Shown here: one piece after another, positions 8,818 to 17,770 of the stretch
Layout of the letters: each line of letters opens with the position of its first letter
Position numbering within the stretch: the first letter of the stretch is position 1
Assembly (NCBI RefSeq): GCF_034661235.1
Contig: NZ_CP141059.1
Location: forward strand, 3,347,501-3,411,500
DNA length: 64,000 bases
Direction of reading: 5' to 3'
Origin: Nocardioides bizhenqiangii
GTDB lineage: Bacteria; Actinomycetota; Actinomycetes; Propionibacteriales; Nocardioidaceae
Translations under genes and position numbers: made by a program
Notes under the pieces: model-generated
What the model was told of the DNA's origin: nothing
The model's database searches: none
What the model saw: only the letters and a program-made list of their open reading frames with translations

Positions 8818-8933
8818 GTGCCCTGTCTACTGCCGGGTCAGCGGGCCGCACAACGTCCGCGCCCCTCTCATATCTGAGCGCCTGGTGCTGGGCCGACACC
8901 GCGTCGCCCTAGACTGCCGGACGATCCATGACT

Positions 8934-8939
8934 AGGAGG
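8934..8939 (+). promoter_or_regulatory. AGGAGG ribosome binding site deciding GTG start
   Basis: Perfect Shine-Dalgarno seven bases before GTG 8947; it fixes the start of the carboxylase gene. TAGACT about 18 bases further up is a possible -10. Confidence 0.7.
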
Positions 8940-8946
8940 CTGTCGA

Positions 8947-10746
8947 GTGCCCGAGACGACGCAGAGTTCGAGGCCGTTGCAGAAGGTCCTGATCGCCAAC
9001 CGTGGTGAGATCGCGGTCCGGGTGATCCGTGCCTGCAAGGACGCCGGGATCGGAAGCGTCGCGGTCTACGCCGACCCCGACCGCGACGCGCTGTTCGTGC
9101 GGCTGGCCGACGAGGCCTACGCGCTCAACGGCGCCACGCCCGCCGACTCCTACCTCGACATCGCCAAGATCCTGAAGGTCGCCGAGCAGGCGGGCGCGGA
9201 CTCCGTCCACCCGGGCTACGGATTCCTGGCCGAGAACGCCGGGTTCGCCCAGGCGGTCATCGACGCCGGGCTGATCTGGATCGGTCCCTCGCCCGAGGCG
9301 ATCGACGCGCTGGGCGACAAGGCGAAGGCCAAGCAGATCGCGCAGAAGGCCAACGCTCCCCTGGCCCCCGGTCTCAAGGACCCGGTCAAGGACGCCGACG
9401 AGATCGTCGAGTTCGCCAAGGCCAACGGGCTCCCGGTCGCGATCAAGGCCGTCTTCGGCGGCGGCGGGCGTGGCCTCAAGGTCGCCCGCACCCTGGAGGA
9501 GATCCCCGAGCAGTTCGAGTCGGCGGTCCGCGAAGCCGTCGGAGCCTTCGGTCGCGGCGAGTGCCTGGTCGAGAAGTTCCTCGACCAGCCGCGCCACGTC
9601 GAGACCCAGTGCCTGGCCGACCAGCACGGCAACGTCGTGGTCGTCTCCACCCGCGACTGCTCGCTCCAGCGGCGCCACCAGAAGCTGGTCGAGGAGGCGC
9701 CCGCGCCGTTCCTCAGCGACGACCAGGTCAAGCGCCTCTACGACTCGTCGAAGGCGATCCTCAAGGAGGCCGGGTACGTCGGCGCCGGCACCTGTGAGTT
9801 CCTCGTCGCCAAGGACGGCACCATCTCCTTCCTCGAGGTCAACACCCGGCTCCAGGTCGAGCACTGTGTCTCCGAGGAGGTCACCGGCATCGACCTGGTC
9901 CGCGAGATGTTCCGCATCGCCGCCGGCGAGGAGCTCGGCTACGACGACCCGGAGATCCGCGGCCACTCGATCGAGTACCGCATCAACGCCGAGGACGGCG
10001 GCCGCAACTTCATGCCCGCCCCGGGCACGCTGACCGCGTGGAACCCGCCGCAGGGCCCGGGCATCCGGGTCGACGGCGGCTACGAGAAGGGCGAGACCAT
10101 CCCGGGCTCGTTCGACTCCCTCATCGCCAAGCTGATCGTCACCGGCCGTGACCGCACCCAGGCGCTCGAGCGCTCGCGTCGCGCGCTCGCGGAGTTCGAG
10201 GTCGACGGCATGCCGACGGTGATCCCCTTCCACCAGGCGGTCATCGAGGACCCGGCGTACGTCGGCGCGTCGACCCCCTCGGGCGAGGGCGAGTTCACGG
10301 TATACACCACCTGGATCGAGACCGACTTCGACAACCAGATCACGCCGTACGGCGGCGACGCCGGCGAGGCGCCCGAGGCCGACGAGCGGCAGAAGGTCGT
10401 CGTGGAGGTGGGCGGGAAGCGGCTGGAGGTCGTGATCCCGGCCGGCCTCGGCGGCCTGGCGGTCGGCGGCACGGCAGGCGCGAAGAAGCCGAAGCGCGCG
10501 GCGAGCAAGAAGGCCGGGGCGGCCGCGAGCGGCGACGCGGTGGCCAGCCCGATGCAGGGCACCATCGTCAAGATCGCGGTCGAGGAGGGCCAGGAGGTCG
10601 CCGAGGGCGACGTCGTGGTCGTGATCGAGGCGATGAAGATGGAGCAGCCGTTGAAGGCGCACAAGGCCGGGACGGTGACCGGGCTCAAGGCCGAGGTCGG
10701 AGCGACCGTCGGCAACGGCGAGGTCCTCTGCGAGCTCAAGGGCTGA
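8947..10746 (+). CDS. Acetyl/propionyl-CoA carboxylase alpha subunit (biotin carboxylase + biotin carrier)
   Basis: 599 residues. Biotin carboxylase N-domain ([20 protein letters not shown]), ATP-grasp ([32 protein letters not shown]) and C-domain ([18 protein letters not shown]) occupy about 13-460. An Ala/Lys-rich hinge (about 512-530) leads to the biotinyl domain with EAMKMEQ, biotin on Lys564. It carboxylates its own biotin with ATP and bicarbonate and hands CO2 to a beta subunit, which is not in this window. Closest in layout to actinobacterial AccA3, which feeds malonyl- and methylmalonyl-CoA synthesis. Confidence 0.93.
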   Translation: MPETTQSSRPLQKVLIANRGEIAVRVIRACKDAGIGSVAVYADPDRDALFVRLADEAYALNGATPADSYLDIAKILKVAEQAGADSVHPGYGFLAENAGFAQAVIDAGLIWIGPSPEAIDALGDKAKAKQIAQKANAPLAPGLKDPVKDADEIVEFAKANGLPVAIKAVFGGGGRGLKVARTLEEIPEQFESAVREAVGAFGRGECLVEKFLDQPRHVETQCLADQHGNVVVVSTRDCSLQRRHQKLVEEAPAPFLSDDQVKRLYDSSKAILKEAGYVGAGTCEFLVAKDGTISFLEVNTRLQVEHCVSEEVTGIDLVREMFRIAAGEELGYDDPEIRGHSIEYRINAEDGGRNFMPAPGTLTAWNPPQGPGIRVDGGYEKGETIPGSFDSLIAKLIVTGRDRTQALERSRRALAEFEVDGMPTVIPFHQAVIEDPAYVGASTPSGEGEFTVYTTWIETDFDNQITPYGGDAGEAPEADERQKVVVEVGGKRLEVVIPAGLGGLAVGGTAGAKKPKRAASKKAGAAASGDAVASPMQGTIVKIAVEEGQEVAEGDVVVVIEAMKMEQPLKAHKAGTVTGLKAEVGATVGNGEVLCELKG

Positions 10747-10781
10747 GCGGGTCCGCCCAGGTCTCTTCTAGGGTCGGTGTC

Positions 10782-11264
10782 GTGACCGACCTGCGCGAGC
10801 CCGCCCACCGGGTCGACCCTCGCGCGCGGTCGATGTGGGCCGTCGAGTGCGCGGCCGGTGCGGCGGTGCTCGTCGTCGCCGCCCTCGTCGGCGCCGTCGT
10901 CTGGACCGAGTACGCCGCCCGCTGGTGGGGCGTCGCGGTGATCGCGGTCGGAGCTCTGGCCTACGTCCTCGGTGTGCCGCGGTGGCGCTACCTCGTGCAC
11001 CGCTGGGAGATCACCGACACGGCCGTCTACACGCAGCGGGGCTGGTGGGCACGCGAGCGCCGGATTGCGCCGATGTCCCGCGTGCAGACCGTCGACTACA
11101 CGCAGGGGCCGCTGGCCCGACTCTTCGGCCTCGCGACGCTGACCGTCACCACCGCGTCGGCGGCGGGCGCGCTGCGGATCGACGGGCTCGACCGCGCCGA
11201 GGCGCTCGCGCTGGTCGACCAGCTCACGCTGCGCGCGGAGGAAGCCGGCGGGGACGCGACGTGA
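10782..11264 (+). CDS. Bacterial PH-domain membrane protein (YdbS-like, bPH2)
   Basis: 160 residues with two predicted membrane helices (about 20-43, AAGAAVLVVAALVGAVVW; 50-66, WGVAVIAVGALAYVLGV) and a bPH2 domain (about 78-145: WEITDTAVYTQRGWWARERRIAPMSRVQTVDYTQGPLARLFGLATL in several blocks). TAGGGT at 10769-10774 is seven bases before the GTG, so probably leaderless. Its TGA overlaps the next GTG (GTGA), the usual YdbS-YdbT pair. Function of the pair is little known; membrane-associated. Confidence 0.85.
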   Translation: MTDLREPAHRVDPRARSMWAVECAAGAAVLVVAALVGAVVWTEYAARWWGVAVIAVGALAYVLGVPRWRYLVHRWEITDTAVYTQRGWWARERRIAPMSRVQTVDYTQGPLARLFGLATLTVTTASAAGALRIDGLDRAEALALVDQLTLRAEEAGGDAT

Positions 11265-12715
11265 GGGACTGGCAGCGGCTCGACCCCCGGATGCTGCTGG
11301 TCCACCCGCTGATCGAGCTGCGTCGGTTCGTCGTCCCGCTGGTCGGCGTGTTCCTCTTCGGCGCCTCCCAGGGTGGCGTCGGCACCTTCGTCGGCATCGC
11401 GGCGCTCGCGATCCCGGTCACGATCGGTGTCGTGCGCTACCTGACGACGAGCTACCGGATCGCCGACGGCCGGATCGAGCTCCAGCGCGGACTGCTGAAC
11501 CGGCAACGCCTGTCCACCCCCCTCGACCGGGTGCGCACCGTCGACCTGACCGCGTCCGTCGTGCACCGGCTGCTCCGGCTGAGCACGGTGGGCATCGGCA
11601 CGGGCACCGCGGGCACCGACGGGAGCGACCGCCTCGAGCTGGACGCCCTGGCCACGACGGAGGCCGGCACTCTCCGCGACCAGCTGCTGGCTGGTGCGGC
11701 GGTACGAGCCGGGGTCGCGGGCGGACGCGAGGGCGAGGTCGGCGGCGTACCAACCCCGGCGGAGCCGGTGGTCTCGTTCACGCCACGCTGGCTCCTCTAC
11801 GCCCCGTTCACCAGCACCGGACTCGTGATCGTCGGCGGTCTCCTCGGCGGCCTCGGCCAGATCGCCGGCGAGTACGAGGTCGACATCACGATCGACGAGC
11901 GGCTCGCGGCGCCGTCCGGCGTGCTGATCGCCGCGGCAATCGTCGTCCTGCTGCTGGCCGCGCTCGCGATCACCGTCGTCGGCTACCTGGTGGCGAACGG
12001 AGGCCTGACGCTCACCCGGCAGCCGGGATCGTGGCACCTGCGACGCGGCCTGCTCACCACCCGGGAGACCAGCATCGACATCGAGCGCGTCGCCGGCGTC
12101 GGTATCGGCGAGCCGGCCGCCCTGCGGATGGTCCGCGGGGCGCGGCTGTCGGCAATCGTCACCGGCCTCGACCGCACCGACCGCGGCTCGGAGGTCCTGG
12201 TGCCGCCGGCCCCGGCAGCGGTGGCGCGCACCGCGGCGACCGCCGTGCTGGGCACGGCCGCGCCGATCGACAGCCCGCTGACCGGGCACGGCCGGGCGGC
12301 GATCCGCCGGCGGTACGCCCGTGCCCTCTGGCCCGCACTCCTCGTCTCCGTCGCGGTGGCGCTGCTGGTGCTGGCCGGTCTGAGCCCCTGGCTGCTCGTC
12401 GTCACGCCGGTCCCCGTCGCGGCCGCCGTCGCGCTCGCCGCCGACCGCGCCCGCTCGCTCGGCCACGCCCTCTCGGGCGCACACCTGGTGGCGCGCTCGG
12501 GCTCGCTGCTGCGGCGCCGCGACATCCTCGACCGGGAGCATGTGATCGGCTGGACGTTCCGCGACACCTGGTTCCAACGACGCGCGGGCCTGACCACGCT
12601 GGACGCGACGACGGCCGGGGGCCGCGGTCGGGTGACGGTGCTCGACCTGCCCGCCGCGGACGCGACGGCGTTCGCCGATGACGCCCTGCCCGGCCTGGTC
12701 GCCCAGTTCCGCTGA
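11261..12715 (+). CDS. Bacterial PH-domain membrane protein (YdbT-like, several bPH2 domains)
   Basis: 484 residues starting at GTG 11261 inside the preceding stop (GTGA), so translation is coupled. It shows three bPH2-type modules: LTTSYRIADGRIELQRGLLNRQ (about 60-130), LTRQPGSWHLRRGLLTTRETS (about 250-310) and ALSGAHLVARSGSLLRRRDIL (about 400-465). They are separated by paired membrane helices (VPLVGVFLFGA; LIAAAIVVLLLAALAITVVGYLV; LWPALLVSVAVALLVLAGL). Partner of the upstream YdbS-like protein; the biological role is not established. Confidence 0.85.
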   Translation: MRDWQRLDPRMLLVHPLIELRRFVVPLVGVFLFGASQGGVGTFVGIAALAIPVTIGVVRYLTTSYRIADGRIELQRGLLNRQRLSTPLDRVRTVDLTASVVHRLLRLSTVGIGTGTAGTDGSDRLELDALATTEAGTLRDQLLAGAAVRAGVAGGREGEVGGVPTPAEPVVSFTPRWLLYAPFTSTGLVIVGGLLGGLGQIAGEYEVDITIDERLAAPSGVLIAAAIVVLLLAALAITVVGYLVANGGLTLTRQPGSWHLRRGLLTTRETSIDIERVAGVGIGEPAALRMVRGARLSAIVTGLDRTDRGSEVLVPPAPAAVARTAATAVLGTAAPIDSPLTGHGRAAIRRRYARALWPALLVSVAVALLVLAGLSPWLLVVTPVPVAAAVALAADRARSLGHALSGAHLVARSGSLLRRRDILDREHVIGWTFRDTWFQRRAGLTTLDATTAGGRGRVTVLDLPAADATAFADDALPGLVAQFR

Positions 12716-12770
12716 GGTCTCCAAGGCCAGGGGCTCTGCCGGGGACTGCGGCGGGGACTACCGTGCGGGG

Positions 12771-13157
12771 GTGGCCGACTACTCCCCCGAGCCCGACGGG
12801 CGTCCCGATCCCGGCGAGGTCTGCTGGGCGTGGGTGCCCTACGAGGACGACCCGACCCGCGGCAAGGACCGACCGGTGCTGGTGATCGCGGCCCGCGCCG
12901 AGGGCGACGAGCCGGTCGTCGACTGCTTGGTGATGACCAGCAAGGACCACGACCGGGACGAGGCCCAGGAGGCTGCCGCCGGCCGGCACTGGATGGACGT
13001 CGGCGCCGGCGGCTGGGACCGCGAGCAGCGCCCGAGCGAGGTGCGGCTCGACCGGCTGCTGGTGCTGCGCGAGTCCGACGTACGACGCGAAGGCGCAGCC
13101 CTCGACCCGGGGATCTACGCCGAGGTGCTGGCGGCCCGGGCCGCGCTGCCGGGCTGA
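12771..13157 (+). CDS. PemK/MazF-like protein (orphan toxin-family fold)
   Basis: 128 residues from GTG 12771. N-terminal GEVCWAWVPYEDDPTRGKDRPVLVIA matches the MazF/PemK start (G-x-V-W-x-x-x-x... KxRPVLV), and the C-terminus (RPSEVRLDRLLVLRESDVRREGAAL) fits too. TACCGT at 12759-12764 lies six bases before the start, supporting this over a longer in-frame start at 12678. No antitoxin gene is next to it, and the family includes non-toxic housekeeping members, so an mRNA-interferase role is only possible. The last 43 bases overlap the convergent RTX gene. Confidence 0.75.
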   Translation: MADYSPEPDGRPDPGEVCWAWVPYEDDPTRGKDRPVLVIAARAEGDEPVVDCLVMTSKDHDRDEAQEAAAGRHWMDVGAGGWDREQRPSEVRLDRLLVLRESDVRREGAALDPGIYAEVLAARAALPG

Positions 13158-13984
13158 CCCGCGGGTCGGACGCCGGGCACGCCGATCGTCGGCTCGCAGT
13201 CGCCCCACTCGGTCTCGGAGCAGCTGTTGCGCCCGCGGACGACGGCGGCCACGTCGCGGCGGCCGGCGCCGCCGTTGACGATGTCGTTGCCCGCGCCGGC
13301 CGACACCACGTCGTTGCCGCCGTAGGTCGACGCGCTCAGGCTCCCGTCGATCGCGATCACGCTGTCGGGCGCGTCGGTGCCGACGTAGGTCCAGGAGTGG
13401 TCGCCCTTGAGCCAGACCAGCTCCCACCCGCTGAACGCACCGGGCGCGTGCTCCGGCTCCGGGCCCAGGATCAGGATCTCCTCGGCCTGGTCGACGAGCA
13501 CCGGCTGGGTGCCGCTGACGCTCAGCGTCAACAGGTCGAGCCCCTCGTCGCCGATCAGGGTGACCGGGGCGCCCGGTGCGGTGGTGAGGTCGACGGTCTC
13601 GTCGCCGTCGCCGCCGACGACGCGGTCGGCGCCGGCCGCGCTGGTCACCCAGTCGTCGCCGGTGCCACCGATCGCCACGTCGGCGCCGGCGCCGGTCGTG
13701 ATCCGGTCGCCGCCGGGGCCTCCGCACACGACGTCGTCGCCGCCGTAGGAGCGGATGACGTCGTTGCCGCCCTTGGCGACGATGACGTCGGCGCCGGCGG
13801 TGCCCAGGAGGGTGTCCTTGCGGTCGGTGCCGACGATCGTCGCCGTCCGGCCCTCGCAGTTGGCGCCCGCCGCCGTGAGGTCGGCGTCGCGGTCGCCGCC
13901 GTCGCCGGAGACGCCGAAGAGCACTGCCAGCACCGCCAGGCCCAGCAGTGCCACCAGCGCAACGATCACCGCGCGTACGCGCAT
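13115..13984 (-). CDS. Secreted/membrane-anchored RTX-repeat calcium-binding protein
   Basis: 289 residues from ATG 13984. Signal anchor at 1-25 (MRVRAVIVALVALLGLAVLAVLFG), then hemolysin-type nonapeptide repeats GGxGxDxxx (KGGNDVIRSYGGDD, GGPGGDRITTGAGAD, GGTGDDWVTSAAGAD, YGGNDVVSAGAGND), which form calcium-binding beta-rolls. A repeat-free insert (about 150-215) separates two repeat blocks. CEGRTATIVGT near residue 50 closely resembles CQGQTATITGT in the other RTX protein at 17771-18940. Convergent 43-base overlap with the MazF-like gene. Cell-surface role inferred. Confidence 0.82.
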   Translation of the reverse strand: MRVRAVIVALVALLGLAVLAVLFGVSGDGGDRDADLTAAGANCEGRTATIVGTDRKDTLLGTAGADVIVAKGGNDVIRSYGGDDVVCGGPGGDRITTGAGADVAIGGTGDDWVTSAAGADRVVGGDGDETVDLTTAPGAPVTLIGDEGLDLLTLSVSGTQPVLVDQAEEILILGPEPEHAPGAFSGWELVWLKGDHSWTYVGTDAPDSVIAIDGSLSASTYGGNDVVSAGAGNDIVNGGAGRRDVAAVVRGRNSCSETEWGDCEPTIGVPGVRPAGQPGSAARAASTSA

Positions 13985-14099
13985 CCGGCCTCCTCGGCCT
14001 TCGAGGCTAGGCGGACGCGTCACCGCCCTCGGCGCGCAACGCCGGTCCACGGAGGAATTACCGCCAGGTAGCAAGTCGGACGCCGCCTAGGGTTGCCGC

Positions 14100-17000
14100 A
14101 TGTTTTCGAAAGTACTGGTGGCCAACCGGGGCGAGATCGCGATCCGAGCGTTCCGTGCGGCCTATGAGATGGGCGCGCGCACCGTCGCCGTCTTCCCCTA
14201 CGAGGACCGCTGGTCCGAGCACCGGCTGCGCGCCGACGAGGCCCACGAGATCGGCGAGCGCGGCCACCCCGTCCGCAGCTACCTCGATCCCGAGGCCATC
14301 GTCGACGTGGCGGTCCGGGCCGGGGCGGACGCCGTCTACCCCGGCTACGGCTTCTTGTCGGAGAACCCGACGCTCGCCGAGGCCTGCGTCAACGCGGGCA
14401 TCACCTTCGTCGGGCCGCCGGTCTCGGTGCTGGAGCTGACCGGCAACAAGGCCCGCGCCATCGCCGCCGCCAAGGAGGCAGGCGTCCCGACCCTGGCCGG
14501 CGTGGACCCGTCGACCGATGTCGACGCGCTGGTCGAGGCCGCCTCGACGCTGCCGTACCCGGTCTTCGTCAAGGCCGTCGCCGGCGGCGGCGGCCGAGGC
14601 ATGCGGCGGGTGGAGCAGCCGGAGCGGCTGCGGGAGGCGGTCGAGGCGTGCATGCGCGAGGGCGAGGCGGCCTTCGGCGACCCCACCGTCTTCATCGAGC
14701 AGGCCGTCGTCGACCCCCGTCACATCGAGGTGCAGATCCTCGCTGATGCCACCGGCGGCCCGGACGGCGTGATCCACCTCTTCGAGCGGGACTGCTCGGT
14801 CCAGCGCCGCCACCAGAAGGTCGTCGAGATCGCGCCCGCGCCCCACCTCAGCCCGGAGCTCCGCGAGCGGATCTGCGCCGACGCCGTGCGCTTCGGCCGG
14901 TCGATCGGCTACCGCAACGCCGGCACCGTCGAGTTCCTGCTCGACCCCGCCGGCAACTACGTGTTCATCGAGATGAACCCGCGGATCCAGGTGGAGCACA
15001 CGGTGACCGAGGAGGTCACCGACGTCGACCTGGTCCAGTCCCAGCTGCGGATCGCCGCGGGCGAGACGCTCGCCGACCTCGGGCTCACCCAGGACTCGAT
15101 CCGGGTCCGCGGCGCGGCGCTGCAGTGCCGGATCACCACCGAGGACCCCGCCAACGACTTCCGGCCGGACACGGGCAAGATCACGACGTACCGCTCCCCC
15201 GGCGGCCCGGGGGTGCGGCTCGACGGCGGTACGACGTACAACGGCGCCGAGGTCAGCCCGCACTTCGACTCGATGCTCTCCAAGCTCACCTGCCGCGGCG
15301 CCACCTTCGACCAGGCCGTGCAGAAGGCGCAGCGGGCGGTCGCTGAGTTCCGCATCCGCGGCGTGCGCACCAACCTCGGCTTCCTCCAGGCGGTGCTCCG
15401 CGACCCCGACTTCACCGCGGGCGGCGTGACGACGTCGTTCATCGAGACCCACCCGCAGCTCCTGGTGGCGCGGAAGTCCGTCGACCAGGGCGGCCAGCTG
15501 CTGCGCTACCTCGCCGAGACCACCGTCAACCAGCCGTACGGCGAGCCGCCGGTCACCCTCGAGCCGGTCACCAAGCTGCCGCCGCTGTCGCTGGACGTGC
15601 CGGCACCCGACGGCACCCGGCAGCTGCTGCTGCAGGTGGGGCCAGAGGAGTTCGCGCGGCGGCTGCGCGCCCAGGACCGGGTCGCCGTCACCGAAACGAC
15701 GTTCCGCGACGCCCACCAGAGCCTGCTCGCCACCCGGGTGCGCACCATCGACCTGCTCGGCGCTGCCGGCCACGTCGCGCGGATGACGCCCGAGCTGTGG
15801 TCGGTGGAGTGCTGGGGCGGCGCGACCTACGACGTCGCGCTGCGGTTCCTGTCCGAGGACCCGTGGGAGCGGCTCGCGTCGCTGCGCCAGGCGATGCCCA
15901 ACATCTGCCTGCAGATGCTCCTGCGCGGGCGCAACACCGTCGGCTACACGCCGTACCCGACCGAGGTGACCACCGCCTTCGTCGAGGAAGCGGCCGCGAC
16001 CGGCATCGACGTGTTCCGCATCTTCGACGCCCTCAACGACGTGGAGCAGATGCGGCCGGCGATCGAGGCCGTCCGCTCCACCGGCACCGCCGTCGCCGAG
16101 GTGGCGCTGTGCTACACCGGCGACCTCTCCGACCCCGGCGAGAAGATCTACACCCTCGACTACTACCTGCGGCTCGCCGAGCAGATCGTCGAGGCGGGCG
16201 CGCACGTGCTGGCGATCAAGGACATGGCCGGGCTGCTGCGCGCACCCGCCGCGCGGCGGCTGGTGACCGCGCTCCGTGAGCGGTTCGACCTGCCCGTCCA
16301 CCTGCACACCCACGACACGCCGGGCGGTCAGCTGGCGACCCTGCTGGCCGCGATCGACGCCGGCGTCGACGCGGTCGACGCGGCCGCGGCCTCGATGTCC
16401 GGCACCACGTCGCAGCCGTCGCTGACCGCGCTGGTCGCGGCGACCGACCACTCCGACCGCGAGACCGGCCTCGACCTCGGCGCGGTCAGCGCGCTGGAGC
16501 CCTACTGGGAGGCGGTGCGCCGGGTCTACGCGCCGTTCGAGTCGGGCCTGGCCTCCCCCACCGGCCGCGTCTACCGCCACGAGATCCCCGGTGGCCAGCT
16601 CTCCAACCTGCGGCAGCAGGCCATCGCCCTGGGGCTCGGCGAGCGCTTCGAGCAGGTCGAGGACATGTACGCCGCCGCCAACGACATCCTCGGCAACGTC
16701 CCCAAGGTCACGCCGTCGTCGAAGGTGATCGGGGACCTGGCCCTCGCCCTCGTGGGCGCCGGCGCCGATCCCGCCGACTTCGCGGAGAACCCGGGCAACT
16801 ACGACATCCCCGCGTCGGTCATCGGCTTCCTGCACGGCGAGCTCGGCGACCCGCCGGGCGGCTGGCCGGAGCCGTTCCGCGCCAAGGCGCTCGAGGGACG
16901 CGACTGGACCCCGCCCGCCGAGGAGCTGTCCGAGGACGACCGGCGCGGCCTGGACGCGACATCGGGCGAACGCCGGCACACCCTCAACCGGCTGCTGTTC

Positions 17001-17495
17001 CCCGGCCCGACGAAGGACTTCGAGTCCGCGCAGTCGACGTACGGCGACGTCTCGATCCTGCCGACGCTCGAGTACCTCTACGGCCTGCGGGTCGGCGAGG
17101 AGCACGCCATCCACCTCGAGGAGGGCCGGCAGCTGCTGCTCGGGCTGGAGGCGATCGGCGAGCCCGACGAGCGCGGCTACCGCACCGTGATGTGCCTGAT
17201 GAACGGCCAGCTCCGGCCGATCCCGGTGCGCGACCTCAGCATCACCGCCGACGCGGAGGGCTCGGAGAAGGCCGACCCGGGCAATCCCGGCCACGTCGCT
17301 GCGCCGTACCAGGGTGCGGTGACGATCGTGGTCGCCGAGGGCGACCAGGTCGAGGCCGGCGCCACCCTCGCCACGATCGAGGCGATGAAGATGGAGGCGT
17401 CGATCACGGCTCCCCGCGCCGGGAAGATCGCCCGGCTGGGCTTCTCCGGCACCCGCCCGGTCGAGGGCGGCGACCTGGTGGTCGTGCTCGGGTAG
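14100..17495 (+). CDS. pyc: Pyruvate carboxylase
   Basis: 1131 residues, the full single-chain form. Biotin carboxylase (1-450: KVLVANRGEIAIRAFRA, GGGGRGMRRV, ERDCSVQRRHQKVVEIAPAP, EMNPRIQVEHTVTEEVTD), carboxyltransferase (about 525-810: VTETTFRDAHQSLLATRVRT, VECWGGATYDVALRFL, HTHDTPGG), PYC/OADA conserved domain, and biotinyl domain with EAMKMEA (Lys1097). It makes oxaloacetate from pyruvate and bicarbonate to refill the TCA cycle. TAGGGT at 14088-14093 is six bases before the ATG; probably leaderless. Flanked on both sides by RTX-repeat genes pointing the other way. Confidence 0.96.
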   Translation: MFSKVLVANRGEIAIRAFRAAYEMGARTVAVFPYEDRWSEHRLRADEAHEIGERGHPVRSYLDPEAIVDVAVRAGADAVYPGYGFLSENPTLAEACVNAGITFVGPPVSVLELTGNKARAIAAAKEAGVPTLAGVDPSTDVDALVEAASTLPYPVFVKAVAGGGGRGMRRVEQPERLREAVEACMREGEAAFGDPTVFIEQAVVDPRHIEVQILADATGGPDGVIHLFERDCSVQRRHQKVVEIAPAPHLSPELRERICADAVRFGRSIGYRNAGTVEFLLDPAGNYVFIEMNPRIQVEHTVTEEVTDVDLVQSQLRIAAGETLADLGLTQDSIRVRGAALQCRITTEDPANDFRPDTGKITTYRSPGGPGVRLDGGTTYNGAEVSPHFDSMLSKLTCRGATFDQAVQKAQRAVAEFRIRGVRTNLGFLQAVLRDPDFTAGGVTTSFIETHPQLLVARKSVDQGGQLLRYLAETTVNQPYGEPPVTLEPVTKLPPLSLDVPAPDGTRQLLLQVGPEEFARRLRAQDRVAVTETTFRDAHQSLLATRVRTIDLLGAAGHVARMTPELWSVECWGGATYDVALRFLSEDPWERLASLRQAMPNICLQMLLRGRNTVGYTPYPTEVTTAFVEEAAATGIDVFRIFDALNDVEQMRPAIEAVRSTGTAVAEVALCYTGDLSDPGEKIYTLDYYLRLAEQIVEAGAHVLAIKDMAGLLRAPAARRLVTALRERFDLPVHLHTHDTPGGQLATLLAAIDAGVDAVDAAAASMSGTTSQPSLTALVAATDHSDRETGLDLGAVSALEPYWEAVRRVYAPFESGLASPTGRVYRHEIPGGQLSNLRQQAIALGLGERFEQVEDMYAAANDILGNVPKVTPSSKVIGDLALALVGAGADPADFAENPGNYDIPASVIGFLHGELGDPPGGWPEPFRAKALEGRDWTPPAEELSEDDRRGLDATSGERRHTLNRLLFPGPTKDFESAQSTYGDVSILPTLEYLYGLRVGEEHAIHLEEGRQLLLGLEAIGEPDERGYRTVMCLMNGQLRPIPVRDLSITADAEGSEKADPGNPGHVAAPYQGAVTIVVAEGDQVEAGATLATIEAMKMEASITAPRAGKIARLGFSGTRPVEGGDLVVVLG

Positions 17496-17502
17496 CCGCC
17501 TT

Positions 17503-17556
17503 CGCTGGTCGAGTAGCCCGAGCGCTCTGGCGCGAGGGCGTATCGAGACCCCGCGA
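17503..17556. repeat. Dispersed palindromic repeat, copy A
   Basis: 54 bases beginning CGCTGGTCGAGTAGCCCGAG and ending GTATCGAGACCCCGCGA, directly behind pyc. Differs from copy B at one base (GCTCT versus GCCCT). Confidence 0.85.
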
Positions 17557-17574
17557 GCGTCCATGATCCCCTCG

Positions 17575-17628
17575 CGCTGGTCGAGTAGCCCGAGCGCCCT
17601 GGCGCGAGGGCGTATCGAGACCCCGCGA
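17575..17628. repeat. Dispersed palindromic repeat, copy B
   Basis: Direct repeat of copy A at an offset of 72 bases. The ends GGTCGAGTA and GTATCGAGACC are roughly complementary, as are inner CGAGCGC and GCGCGAG, so each copy can fold as an imperfect hairpin. Confidence 0.85.
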
Positions 17629-17661
17629 CCATGCGTGCTCGCCGTCGGGTTCTCGACTCAC

Positions 17662-17718
17662 CGGATCTCGATACGCGCCGTCGCGGGCTCGTGCCTCGCC
17701 CGCGGGCGCTACTCGATT
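17662..17718. repeat. Dispersed palindromic repeat, inverted variant
   Basis: TCTCGATACGC about 50 bases from GCTACTCGAT: the same end sequences in reverse order with a different GC-rich centre. Together with copies A and B it fills most of the 275-base gap between pyc and the RTX gene. Confidence 0.7.
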
Positions 17719-17770
17719 CTTCGCGCCCGTTCGGAGTCCGTCCTCGTTGCCTCGGACGGACTCCGGGCGC

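Noticed and set aside
14058..17564. Very long minus-strand open frame opposite pyc
   Set aside because: Arg/Gly/His/Val-rich antisense of a GC-rich gene; the + strand encodes complete pyruvate carboxylase.
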